Part shown: in pieces, positions 50,322-57,808 of the stretch
Layout of the letters: the number at the start of each line of letters is the position of its first letter
Numbering within the stretch: position 1 is the first letter of the stretch
Source of the DNA: Methanoculleus chikugoensis
Lineage (GTDB): Archaea; Halobacteriota; Methanomicrobia; Methanomicrobiales; Methanoculleaceae
NCBI RefSeq assembly: GCF_019669965.1
Contig: NZ_AP019781.1
Span: forward strand, 124,001-188,000
Length of the DNA stretch: 64,000 nt
Reading direction: 5' to 3'
Program-made: the position numbers and the translations under genes
Notes under the pieces: generated by a model
What the model was told of the DNA's origin: nothing
What the model saw: the letters and a program-made list of their open reading frames with translations, nothing else
The model's database searches: none

Positions 50322-51689
50322 ATGGCGTCCTTCGTCTTCGGCGATATGTTCTTCGTGCTCCTGCAGATGATCTGCGTCATCGTCGTGGTCGCCTACCTGA
50401 TCACGCGGACGAAGTCGTTTACGCAGGTGCTCGACGGGATCTTCACCTGGAAGGGCCAGGCGACCCTCATCCTCCTCTTTGGAGCGCTCTCAATCTACGG
50501 CACCGAAAGCGGCCTCACCATCCTCGGCGCCACGGCAAACGTCCGCGACCTCGGCCCCATGGTCGGCGGGCTCGCCTGCGGCCCGGTGGTGGGGCTCGGC
50601 GCCGGGCTGATCGGCGCGGCGTACCGCTTCTCCATCGGGGGGTTCACCGCCGTCCCGTGTGCGACCGCGACCATCCTCGCGGGGCTCTTCGGAGGGCTGA
50701 TCTTCCTCCTTGCCGGGCGCAAATTCATCGGAATGCACGGCGCAGTCCTCTTCGCCGTCGGTATGGAGGCGTTCCACATGGGGATCACCCTCCTCCTCTG
50801 CCGGCCGTTCGACCAGGCGCTCGGGGTCGTCGAGGGGGTGGCCGTTCCGATGATCGTCGCCAACGCCACCGGGGTCTTTATCTTCGCGTTCATCATCGGG
50901 AACCTGATCGCCGAGCGGCAGACGAAGGAGGAGCGGGATACCTTCCTCTCGGAACTCGAACGCAAGAAGGCCGAACTGAAGATCGCACACGACATCCAGA
51001 TGAGTTTCCTCCCCGAACGGCTGCCGGAAGTTCCGGGCTTCGAGCTCGCCGCCCTCTCGCTTCCGGCAAAGGAGGTCGGCGGGGACTTCTACGACGCCAT
51101 CCCCCTTCCCGGCGGCCGGACGGCCCTCGTCATAGCCGACGTCTCGGGAAAAGGCGTCCCGGCGGCGCTTTTTATGGCGCTCTCCCGAACAGTGCTGCGG
51201 GCGAACTCGCTGGTCCCCCGGAGCGCCCGCGAGGCCGTCAGCGAGGCCAACATCCTGATCGCCGAGGACGCAAAGTCCGGGATGTTCGTCACCCTCTTCT
51301 ACGCGGTCGCCGACCCGGGCAAAAAGACGCTCACCTACGTCAACGCGGGGCACAACCCTCCGCTCCTCTTCCGGGCGGGCGGCGGCCGGCCCACGGGGCT
51401 GAAAGGAACCGGGATCATCCTCGGGGTCATGCCGGAGGCGGATTACGGCGAGGAGACGCTCCACCTCGAGAGCGGAGACCTCGTCCTCTTCTACACCGAC
51501 GGCGTCACCGAGGCGATCAACCCCGGCGAGGAGCAGTTCGGGGAGACGCGGCTGATCGAGACCGTCACCGGCTGCCTTGACCGGCCGGCGGCCGAGATCG
51601 TCGAGAGAATCCGGGACGCGGTCGTGGCGTTCTCGGGCGACGAGCCGCAGTTCGACGACCTGACCCTCATGGTTCTCCGGGTGGTCTGA
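50322..51689 (+). CDS. membrane PP2C phosphatase (5TM sensor plus SpoIIE domain)
   Basis: A 455-residue protein. The first part (residues 1-195) has five or six helices of the LytS-type 5TM sensor, with GPMVGGLACGPVVGLGAGLI. A coiled linker (RDTFLSELERKKAELK) leads to a SpoIIE/PP2C-type phosphatase (about 235-455) with VGGDFYD, VIADVSGKGVPAALFM, YVNAGHNPPLL and DDLTLMVLR, so the metal-binding aspartates look intact. It would dephosphorylate the STAS protein in response to a membrane or extracellular signal. The stop overlaps the start of the kinase gene by one base. Confidence 0.93.
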   Translation: MASFVFGDMFFVLLQMICVIVVVAYLITRTKSFTQVLDGIFTWKGQATLILLFGALSIYGTESGLTILGATANVRDLGPMVGGLACGPVVGLGAGLIGAAYRFSIGGFTAVPCATATILAGLFGGLIFLLAGRKFIGMHGAVLFAVGMEAFHMGITLLLCRPFDQALGVVEGVAVPMIVANATGVFIFAFIIGNLIAERQTKEERDTFLSELERKKAELKIAHDIQMSFLPERLPEVPGFELAALSLPAKEVGGDFYDAIPLPGGRTALVIADVSGKGVPAALFMALSRTVLRANSLVPRSAREAVSEANILIAEDAKSGMFVTLFYAVADPGKKTLTYVNAGHNPPLLFRAGGGRPTGLKGTGIILGVMPEADYGEETLHLESGDLVLFYTDGVTEAINPGEEQFGETRLIETVTGCLDRPAAEIVERIRDAVVAFSGDEPQFDDLTLMVLRVV

Positions 51690-52099
51690 TGGCGGAACTC
51701 ACCGTGCGGGCGAATCTCGGCGCGCTTCCGGCGATCGCCGAATTCCTCGCGGAGACCCTCGCCGGGTGCGGCGGCGAACTCGTCTTTGCAATCCAGCTCG
51801 CCGTCGACGAAGCCTGCAGCAACATCGTCCTCTATGGGTATCCCGGCGGGGAGCCGGGATCGATCTCGATCGCCTGCACCGCGGACGACGAAACCGTCCG
51901 CGTGACGATCACCGACGACGGCGTTCCCTTCGATCCGCTCACCGCCCCGCCTCCTCCTCTCGACGTTCCCGTGGAAGAGCGGCCGATCGGGGGGCTCGGT
52001 ATCCACTTCATCCGGACGGTGACGGACAGCGTGACCTACGCCCGCAAGGACGGAAAGAACGTCCTCTCGATGGAGAAGAAGCGGCCGGCGTCACCCTGA
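51689..52099 (+). CDS. RsbW/SpoIIAB-like serine kinase (HATPase)
   Basis: A 136-residue GHKL ATPase. The N-box is AVDEACSNIVLYGY, the G1 box ITDDGVPFDP, and the GLGIHFIRT segment is the G2 box; it ends in basic residues. It is the size of anti-sigma kinases RsbW/SpoIIAB. With the STAS and phosphatase genes it forms a complete partner-switching triad. Its stop is convergent with, and overlaps by 9 bp, the next gene. Confidence 0.9.
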   Translation: MAELTVRANLGALPAIAEFLAETLAGCGGELVFAIQLAVDEACSNIVLYGYPGGEPGSISIACTADDETVRVTITDDGVPFDPLTAPPPPLDVPVEERPIGGLGIHFIRTVTDSVTYARKDGKNVLSMEKKRPASP

Positions 52100-52930
52100 G
52101 GCCGGAAGCGGCGACCCGAGCGCCCGGGGGAGATCCTCTTTTCTCGTGACCACCCCGGCGGACTCTTCGAGCATCAGGTTGACCCGCTCGTGATGCCCGG
52201 CGATCCGGAAGTCGGTGCGGAGCGCGACGACCTTCTTTTTGAGGGCATACGCATACCCCATCTCCCACGAGGTTCCGGAATCGGCGTCCGCGCCGTCGAT
52301 GACGGCGACGACGGTATCGACGTCGCGGAGCGCCGCGGTGTGCTGCGAAAAGATGGCCCGGTGCTCCTCCCGGCCCCGGGTGTGGCTCGTGTCCCCCACC
52401 TCCTGGGGGAGGTAGACGTCGAAGAGATGCGCTTCGAGGAGGTCACGGAGCGCGAGGTTGTAGGTCCTCTCAGCCTCCGAGAAGAGCGGGGCCGCGAGGT
52501 AGATACGGTAGCGGGCGAACTCCTTCACGTCGATCGCCGGGATATCCGGGAACCGGGCGAGAAACGCCCCGCGCCCGGGCTGTTTCTCCGACGAGTAGTA
52601 GGTGGCGTTCACCCCGCAGGTCGGGGAGGAGTCCACCCCGACAATCGCGAGCGGCGGCTCTCCGCGCTCCCGTATCGCGGCACGGACCTCCGCCTCAAGT
52701 TGATCGAGGAGGGCTGCAAACTCATCGGTTGCGAGGTTATCGAGGAACGAGCCCGGCGAACGGCCTGCGCCGAGGTAGATCGTCTCCGGGCAGGGGAGCG
52801 GAACCATCTCGACCGAGAAGCGCCGGCACCGCCTGGCAGCCCGGCTAAAAGAACGGATGTCCTCATCGGTCGTTATTCCACGGGCGCGGTACGCGGGATT
52901 CTGTATGCAGGGAGCGATGAGCACGTACAT
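52091..52930 (-). CDS. two-domain protein with C-terminal nucleoside 2-deoxyribosyltransferase-like domain
   Basis: A 279-residue protein. The N-terminal half (about 1-140) is an uncharacterised domain with several conserved Cys/Asp motifs (MYVLIAPCIQNPAY, VGVDSSPTCGVNATYY). The C-terminal half (about 145-265) is a nucleoside 2-deoxyribosyltransferase-type fold: YRIYLAAPLFSEAERTYN, VVAVIDGADADSGTSWEMGY and KKKVVALRTDF. The NDT Glu and Asp positions appear in EMGY and the DADSGTS segment. The enzymatic role is probably nucleotide- or nucleoside-directed. Start ATG 52930. Confidence 0.75.
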   Translation of the reverse strand: MYVLIAPCIQNPAYRARGITTDEDIRSFSRAARRCRRFSVEMVPLPCPETIYLGAGRSPGSFLDNLATDEFAALLDQLEAEVRAAIRERGEPPLAIVGVDSSPTCGVNATYYSSEKQPGRGAFLARFPDIPAIDVKEFARYRIYLAAPLFSEAERTYNLALRDLLEAHLFDVYLPQEVGDTSHTRGREEHRAIFSQHTAALRDVDTVVAVIDGADADSGTSWEMGYAYALKKKVVALRTDFRIAGHHERVNLMLEESAGVVTRKEDLPRALGSPLPASG

Positions 52931-52965
52931 TGATAGTATCTCGATGGCGTACCATAACAAGACAG

Positions 52966-53457
52966 ATGATACCGCTCTACGCCTACCGGGACGACACCTG
53001 CGACCCCCGGAAATGCACGGTGAAGAAACTCGCCCGGCGCGGGCTTGTCCGGATCGTCACGAGCATCGCAAAGATCCCCCGCTCGACCCTTCTCCTCGAC
53101 CCGACGGCGGAGCAAGCGGTCTCCCCCGCCGACCGGAACCTCCCCTCGATAACGGCGCTCGACTGCTCCTGGGAGGTGCTCGATACCGGCACCGTCGCCT
53201 CCTGGCGCAACCGCCGGGCCCTTCCTTTCCTTGTCGCCGCAAACCCGGTGAACTTCGGCCGCCCGTTCCGGCTCACCTCCGTGGAGGCGATGGCCGCAAC
53301 CCTCTACATCCTCGGTGAGAAGGAACAGGCGCACGACGTTCTCGCCCCGTTCGGGTGGGGACTCCGGTTCCTCGAGGTCAACGCCGACCCCCTCGATGAC
53401 TACGCGCAGGCAAAGGACAGCGCCGAGGTCGTTGCTCTCCAGGCGCTGTACATGTAG
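52966..53457 (+). CDS. tsr3: Tsr3-type 16S rRNA aminocarboxypropyltransferase (DUF367)
   Basis: A 163-residue protein of the archaeal/eukaryal Tsr3 family that transfers the 3-amino-3-carboxypropyl group to small-subunit rRNA. Typical blocks are MIPLYAYRDDTCDPRKCT, LDPTAEQAVSPADRN, ITALDCSWEVL and LPFLVAANPVNFGRP, followed by VEAMAATLYILG. ATG 52966 fits the family N-terminus. It is divergent from the deoxyribosyltransferase gene, with a 35-nt gap containing both promoters. Confidence 0.93.
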   Translation: MIPLYAYRDDTCDPRKCTVKKLARRGLVRIVTSIAKIPRSTLLLDPTAEQAVSPADRNLPSITALDCSWEVLDTGTVASWRNRRALPFLVAANPVNFGRPFRLTSVEAMAATLYILGEKEQAHDVLAPFGWGLRFLEVNADPLDDYAQAKDSAEVVALQALYM

Positions 53458-53541
53458 CCGGAACCCCGGCCCCTCCCCGGGCGGCACGTTTTTATGCCTG
53501 GAGTCTTCTGTTGACGTTCAGGAACAGGAGGTTACCGGATC

Positions 53542-55386
53542 ATGGATACCGAACGAGAGAGGGTGCTCCTTGCGGCGGCCCATGCCGTGACGTTCAAGCC
53601 CGACTACATGACCGTCGACAAACTGGAGGCGGCGACCCGAGGACACGGGGCGCTCGTCATCCCCGCGTTTGCCGCGGCGAACTCGCTCTCGGAAGACATC
53701 TTCTGCAACATCGGCGCACCCGAGATGCAACTCATGAACATGACAGTGGTCGACGCCTCGGCCCCCCGGCTGCCGCTTGACTCGGTCATCGGGAGAGCGG
53801 TGGATGAAGCGAAGCGCGGCGGGGCGGAACCGGCGAACGCGGCCCTGATCGTCGCGACGCTCGCCTACTTCTCCGGGAGCTGCGCCCGTGCCGGGGTCCC
53901 GCTCGGGAACCGGAAACTCGGCGCCATCGCCCGGATGCACGCCGGCGGCGACCGGACGAGCGCCATCGCCCTGACGACCAACAAGTTCACCCACCGCGTC
54001 CCGGCGTTCCCCGCCTATCTCGCGATCTACGAGGCCCTGATGGAGAAGAAACTGACCCGGCTCGACGGCGCGGTCCTGCCGCCGTTCATCGCCGGCGGGG
54101 GCGTCATGGGCCACGCCGCGCTCGGCGAGGACTACAACATCCCAGAACTCGCGAGAAACGCCGCGAAAGTCGGAACCGAGGCGATGATGCGGAGCATGGA
54201 GGGTGCCGGGACGACCCCCTACCCCCTCTGGCCGGCCCTGATTGCTGCGGCGGTGACGATGGAACTCGTTCACCCGGACGCCCTCCTCGGGGAGGAGTTC
54301 GGGAAGTTCGGGGAGGTCGACTCCGCCTACCTCGCCGGGAAAGGGGCCGTCGAGGCGGCGAAACTCCCCGAGAAGCTCCACATGCGGGGGACCGGAGAGG
54401 AGTACGACACCGCCCGGCTTGTCGGCGACTTCGGGCTGATCTTGAAGGATGTCGGCGGGCCGTCGGTGATCGGGTCGATGGTGACGAACGAACTCTTTGC
54501 CGGGTTCCAGGAGTCCGCCATCATCGGGGCCGGGTTCTCCGGCGGGCCGGTGAACGTCCCGCTCGGCCACCTCGCCGGCGACATCCTGCCGGCGCTCCGG
54601 CTGCTGCTTGCAAACAGCGGCGACGTTGAGGCGACCGCCGAGACGATCCGTGACTACAAGATGCAGTCCTTCATCGACCCCGAACTCGCCCTCTGCGGCC
54701 TGAACACCATCGTCCGGAAGGCGGAGGTCGTGAACCGGGGTTCGGTGACGGAAGCCTGCATCCGGGCGAGCGAGCCGGTGCGGGACCGGGCGATCTACCG
54801 ACGTGCGGCGAAGGTCTACGAGATGCTCAAGGCAGGGAAGCCGCTTGAGGAGGCGGCCGGGGCCCTCGACGACGAGCGGAGAGCCCTCGTCGAGCGCCGC
54901 GGCTCCGCGGCCCTCTCGGGGTTCACGGGGAAAGAGATCAGGTTCCGCTTTACGGAGATCGGCCCTCACGCACGGAGGACGGACGGGTTCACTGCGAAGT
55001 TCTGGGGGTTCGACCCGAAGGTCTCGTATGACGTCGCCATCGACGGGAAGGAGTACCATATCGAGAACCTCACCGCCCGGGTGATCCCGGAGTACGCACT
55101 CGAAGGCAAGGGGCGGGACGACCCCGACATGGGCACCGCCATCTTCGTCGGGGCCATCCTGACCCAGGAGATGCAGTACATCGGCCAGACCATCATCAAC
55201 ATGGTCGTGCCGGCCGCGGTCGCGGCCGCCCTCGGGACCGAGCCTGCGGAAGCGGCGAAGAAGGCCGCAAAGGGCGCACACCTGACGAACGCCATAGCCG
55301 GCGGCCGGGAGGCGGCGGAGAAGGTCGCGGAACTTGCGCAGACGGTATACGCAAGTCTCGGCAAACCACTCGAAGGAGTGGAGTGA
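53542..55386 (+). CDS. large conserved-looking protein of unknown function beside larC
   Basis: A 614-residue soluble protein with balanced composition and strong codon bias. Noticeable segments are GNRKLGAIARMHAGGDRTSA, TTNKFTHRVPAFPAYLAIYE, FIAGGGVMGHAALGEDYNIP, MEGAGTTPYPLWPA and GAGFSGGPVNVPLGHLAGD, with scattered His and Gly-rich turns. I do not recognise a catalytic family. It ends 18 nt before larC in the same direction, so the two are probably cotranscribed and may be linked to a nickel-pincer cofactor enzyme (inference only). The ATG has a strong AGGAGGT site. Confidence 0.75.
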   Translation: MDTERERVLLAAAHAVTFKPDYMTVDKLEAATRGHGALVIPAFAAANSLSEDIFCNIGAPEMQLMNMTVVDASAPRLPLDSVIGRAVDEAKRGGAEPANAALIVATLAYFSGSCARAGVPLGNRKLGAIARMHAGGDRTSAIALTTNKFTHRVPAFPAYLAIYEALMEKKLTRLDGAVLPPFIAGGGVMGHAALGEDYNIPELARNAAKVGTEAMMRSMEGAGTTPYPLWPALIAAAVTMELVHPDALLGEEFGKFGEVDSAYLAGKGAVEAAKLPEKLHMRGTGEEYDTARLVGDFGLILKDVGGPSVIGSMVTNELFAGFQESAIIGAGFSGGPVNVPLGHLAGDILPALRLLLANSGDVEATAETIRDYKMQSFIDPELALCGLNTIVRKAEVVNRGSVTEACIRASEPVRDRAIYRRAAKVYEMLKAGKPLEEAAGALDDERRALVERRGSAALSGFTGKEIRFRFTEIGPHARRTDGFTAKFWGFDPKVSYDVAIDGKEYHIENLTARVIPEYALEGKGRDDPDMGTAIFVGAILTQEMQYIGQTIINMVVPAAVAAALGTEPAEAAKKAAKGAHLTNAIAGGREAAEKVAELAQTVYASLGKPLEGVE

Positions 55387-55404
55387 GGGGACCGGCGGGA
55401 GAGT

Positions 55405-56697
55405 ATGAGGGTCCTCGTCATCGACCCGGCATGCGCGGGGATAGCGGGGGATATGCTCCCGGCGTCCCTCATCGATCTCATCGATGAGCCCCGCGCACTC
55501 GATCCGCTTGCTGACGCGATCCTGGCCCTCGATCTCTGTCGGGAGTTCAGTTACGAGGCAAAGACCGTGGATGCGGGCGGGATCACGGCGACCCGCCTCG
55601 CGATCGAGATCGAGGAGCGAGGCGCGACGGACGTGAACGGCCTCCTTCAAGCGGCCGGGGCAGCCGCGGACGCGGCCGGGCTCTCTTTAGCCGCACGCTC
55701 CCGGGCACTTTCGACGATCGGCGACCTCACCGCCGCCGAGGCGCATCTCCACCGGTCGGGGTTTTCGCGACATGCGATCGCCTCGGTGAAGACGATCTTC
55801 GACGTCGTCGGGACGATGCTGCTCCTCGACCGGGCGGGGTTCTTCGAGGGGACGATCGTCGCGACACCCCCGGTGCTCGGCAGCGGAACCATTCCAACAG
55901 AGTACGGCGAGATCCCGGGACCCGCGCCCGCAACGCTCGAGATTCTCGCCAGGCACCGGTTCCCGTTCTTCTCCGCGCCCGTCGACGTCGAGCTGACCAC
56001 GCCGACGGGGGCAGCCCTGCTCGCCAACCTTGCGGAACGTGCGGTAACCCCCTACCCGGCCATGGTTCCCGTCCGGGTCGGCTACGGTACCGGCACCCGG
56101 GAGGTTCCGGGACGGCCCGACCTGCTCCGGGTGGTGGAGGGGGAACGCCTCTCCCCTGGAGAGAACCGTTTCGTCATCCTCGAGACGAATCTCGACGACA
56201 TCCCCGGCGAGGTGATCGGCTACGCGGTCGAGCGCCTCTTTGCCGAGGGAGCGGTGGACGTCTTCGTCACCCCGGCGCTCGGGAAGAAGAACCGGCCGGT
56301 CAACGTCGTATCGGTGATGGCCGCGGCAGGAGAGGAAGATCGCCTGATCCGGGTTCTCATGGAAGAGACCGGGACGCTCGGGGTGCGGGTGCACGCGTTT
56401 CGGAAAGTGGTGGCCGTCCGGGAGAAGGAGACGGTGCCGGTCAGTCTCGGTGGCAGGGTGTACCCCGTCCGGGTGAAGACCTCGACCGTGAACGGCCGCC
56501 TTATCGCAGAAAAACCCGAATACGACGACCTCTCCGCGATAGCGCGGGAAGAGGGCATTCCCCTCAGGTTCGTGGACGAGGAGGTCAGGCTACGCATATC
56601 GGAATGGAAAAGAGAACGCGCCACCGTTAGAGGGGGTGCAGGGGGTGGATGCCCACCCGACCGCCCAAACGCAGCAAACGCCGCACGCGACGAGTGA
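55405..56697 (+). CDS. larC: LarC nickel-insertion protein (DUF111)
   Basis: A 430-residue LarC, which inserts nickel into the pyridinium-3,5-bisthiocarboxylic acid mononucleotide to make the nickel-pincer cofactor of lactate racemase and relatives. The N-terminal DUF111 hallmark PACAGIAGDMLPASL is clear, then TPTGAALLA, YGTGTREVPGRPD and ETNLDDIPGEVIGYAVERLF (metal-binding region). The protein is one continuous frame, unlike the frameshifted larC1/larC2 of some bacteria. LarB and LarE are not in this window. It follows the unknown 614-residue protein. Confidence 0.92.
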   Translation: MRVLVIDPACAGIAGDMLPASLIDLIDEPRALDPLADAILALDLCREFSYEAKTVDAGGITATRLAIEIEERGATDVNGLLQAAGAAADAAGLSLAARSRALSTIGDLTAAEAHLHRSGFSRHAIASVKTIFDVVGTMLLLDRAGFFEGTIVATPPVLGSGTIPTEYGEIPGPAPATLEILARHRFPFFSAPVDVELTTPTGAALLANLAERAVTPYPAMVPVRVGYGTGTREVPGRPDLLRVVEGERLSPGENRFVILETNLDDIPGEVIGYAVERLFAEGAVDVFVTPALGKKNRPVNVVSVMAAAGEEDRLIRVLMEETGTLGVRVHAFRKVVAVREKETVPVSLGGRVYPVRVKTSTVNGRLIAEKPEYDDLSAIAREEGIPLRFVDEEVRLRISEWKRERATVRGGAGGGCPPDRPNAANAARDE

Positions 56698-56965
56698 GTG
56701 CGAGCACTTCCCACCGGGACGTGCCCCGCTCGCGTCTACAGTTCTCTCATGTCACCGGGGTAATAGTTCCCCAAGATATTAGATGATGCATGCGATATTT
56801 ATACAATTCTATTTCGTATCGTCAATTGACCCCTGTTTCCACCCCATTTCGCCGAAAACCTTTTGAACCGTCCGACATTCCGGAAAAAGTCTCCGCATCG
56901 GGGCCCGGGATGATGAAAAAGGTGAAATACTGACATTATTCGAGGAAGAGAGGCATTTTCTGTCG
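56698..56965. other. 268-nt AT-enriched gap with a TATA-like element
   Basis: Between convergent larC and the DUF72 gene. GATATTTATACAATTC (56793-56808) is a convincing TATA-like site without a gene behind it; the following 130 nt are lower in GC than the surroundings. A tiny frame (MMKKVKY, near 56911) is not convincing. A small RNA is possible. Confidence 0.4.
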
Positions 56966-57658
56966 TCAACCGGAAGGCAGCCGGTCGAAGAGGCGCACCA
57001 TTACTCTCGCATCCTCGAGCATCGCATGATCGTTGTTGAAGAAGACGTACGCTCGCCCAGGACCGGCGGCGACAATCCGAGCCCGGATAGCAGCGAGTTC
57101 GTCCTCCGTGTAGTCGTGCCGGTACCAGCCATCCCGGCCGTGCATCCGGAGGTAGACGACATCGCCGGGAAATACCCGCTCCAAGAAATCGGGAGAGTCG
57201 ACCGAGACCAGGACGGCCGATTCCTGCAGCCTCCGGCACGCCTCGTCGTCGCCGAGCACCACAGGATTCCTGACCTCCACGGCACACCGCGCCCCGAGAT
57301 CGATCGCCTCAACAAACGCAACGAGGCGATCGACGTCCGCGAACGCCGGCGGAGCCTGGAAGAGGTAGAAGTCGACGAGATCGTCGAGCGCAAGGAACCT
57401 CTCGTAAAACCGTTCCCAGACAGGGACGGCCTTCTCGTTGAACCGGTGCCGGTGGGTGATCGACCGGTTCACCTTGACGCTCCACCGTAGCATCGACCCT
57501 GCAGCGGCCCACGAGCGGACAGACTTCTCCGACGGGAACCCATAAAAACTCGCGTTCAGCTCGACGGCATCGAGACCCGAGTGCTCCGAGAACCACGCAA
57601 GGCTCCTCCCCTGGTTCCACGCATACGCCCATCCGCTTGTCCCGACATGAACCTCCAT
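56966..57658 (-). CDS. DUF72 family protein
   Basis: A 230-residue TIM-barrel-like DUF72 protein. Family signatures are VHVGTSGWAYAWNQGR at the start, VELNASFYGFPSEKSVRSWA, VKVNRSITHRHRFN, FLFQAPPAF, CAVEVRNPVVL and YLRMHGRDGWYRHDYTEDEL. The function is unknown; the family is widespread in archaea and bacteria. Start ATG 57658. It is divergent from the Cache-domain lipoprotein. Confidence 0.92.
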   Translation of the reverse strand: MEVHVGTSGWAYAWNQGRSLAWFSEHSGLDAVELNASFYGFPSEKSVRSWAAAGSMLRWSVKVNRSITHRHRFNEKAVPVWERFYERFLALDDLVDFYLFQAPPAFADVDRLVAFVEAIDLGARCAVEVRNPVVLGDDEACRRLQESAVLVSVDSPDFLERVFPGDVVYLRMHGRDGWYRHDYTEDELAAIRARIVAAGPGRAYVFFNNDHAMLEDARVMVRLFDRLPSG

Positions 57659-57775
57659 GCCGGGGGACTTCGGCGGCCGGACATTACAATCTTTCCGGCC
57701 GCAGCCGAAGACGCTCTGGAGATCGACAGGGGCGCCGTTGAATCCCCTTTCACAAACAGTCCCACGAAAACTCAA

Positions 57776-57790
57776 CATATTTAATAATAT
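57776..57790 (+). promoter_or_regulatory. TATA box of the Cache lipoprotein gene
   Basis: CATATTTAATAATAT lies 20-30 nt before ATG 57809, typical of a leaderless archaeal promoter. Confidence 0.65.
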
Positions 57791-57808
57791 TCCAGCATAT
57801 CTTCGATT

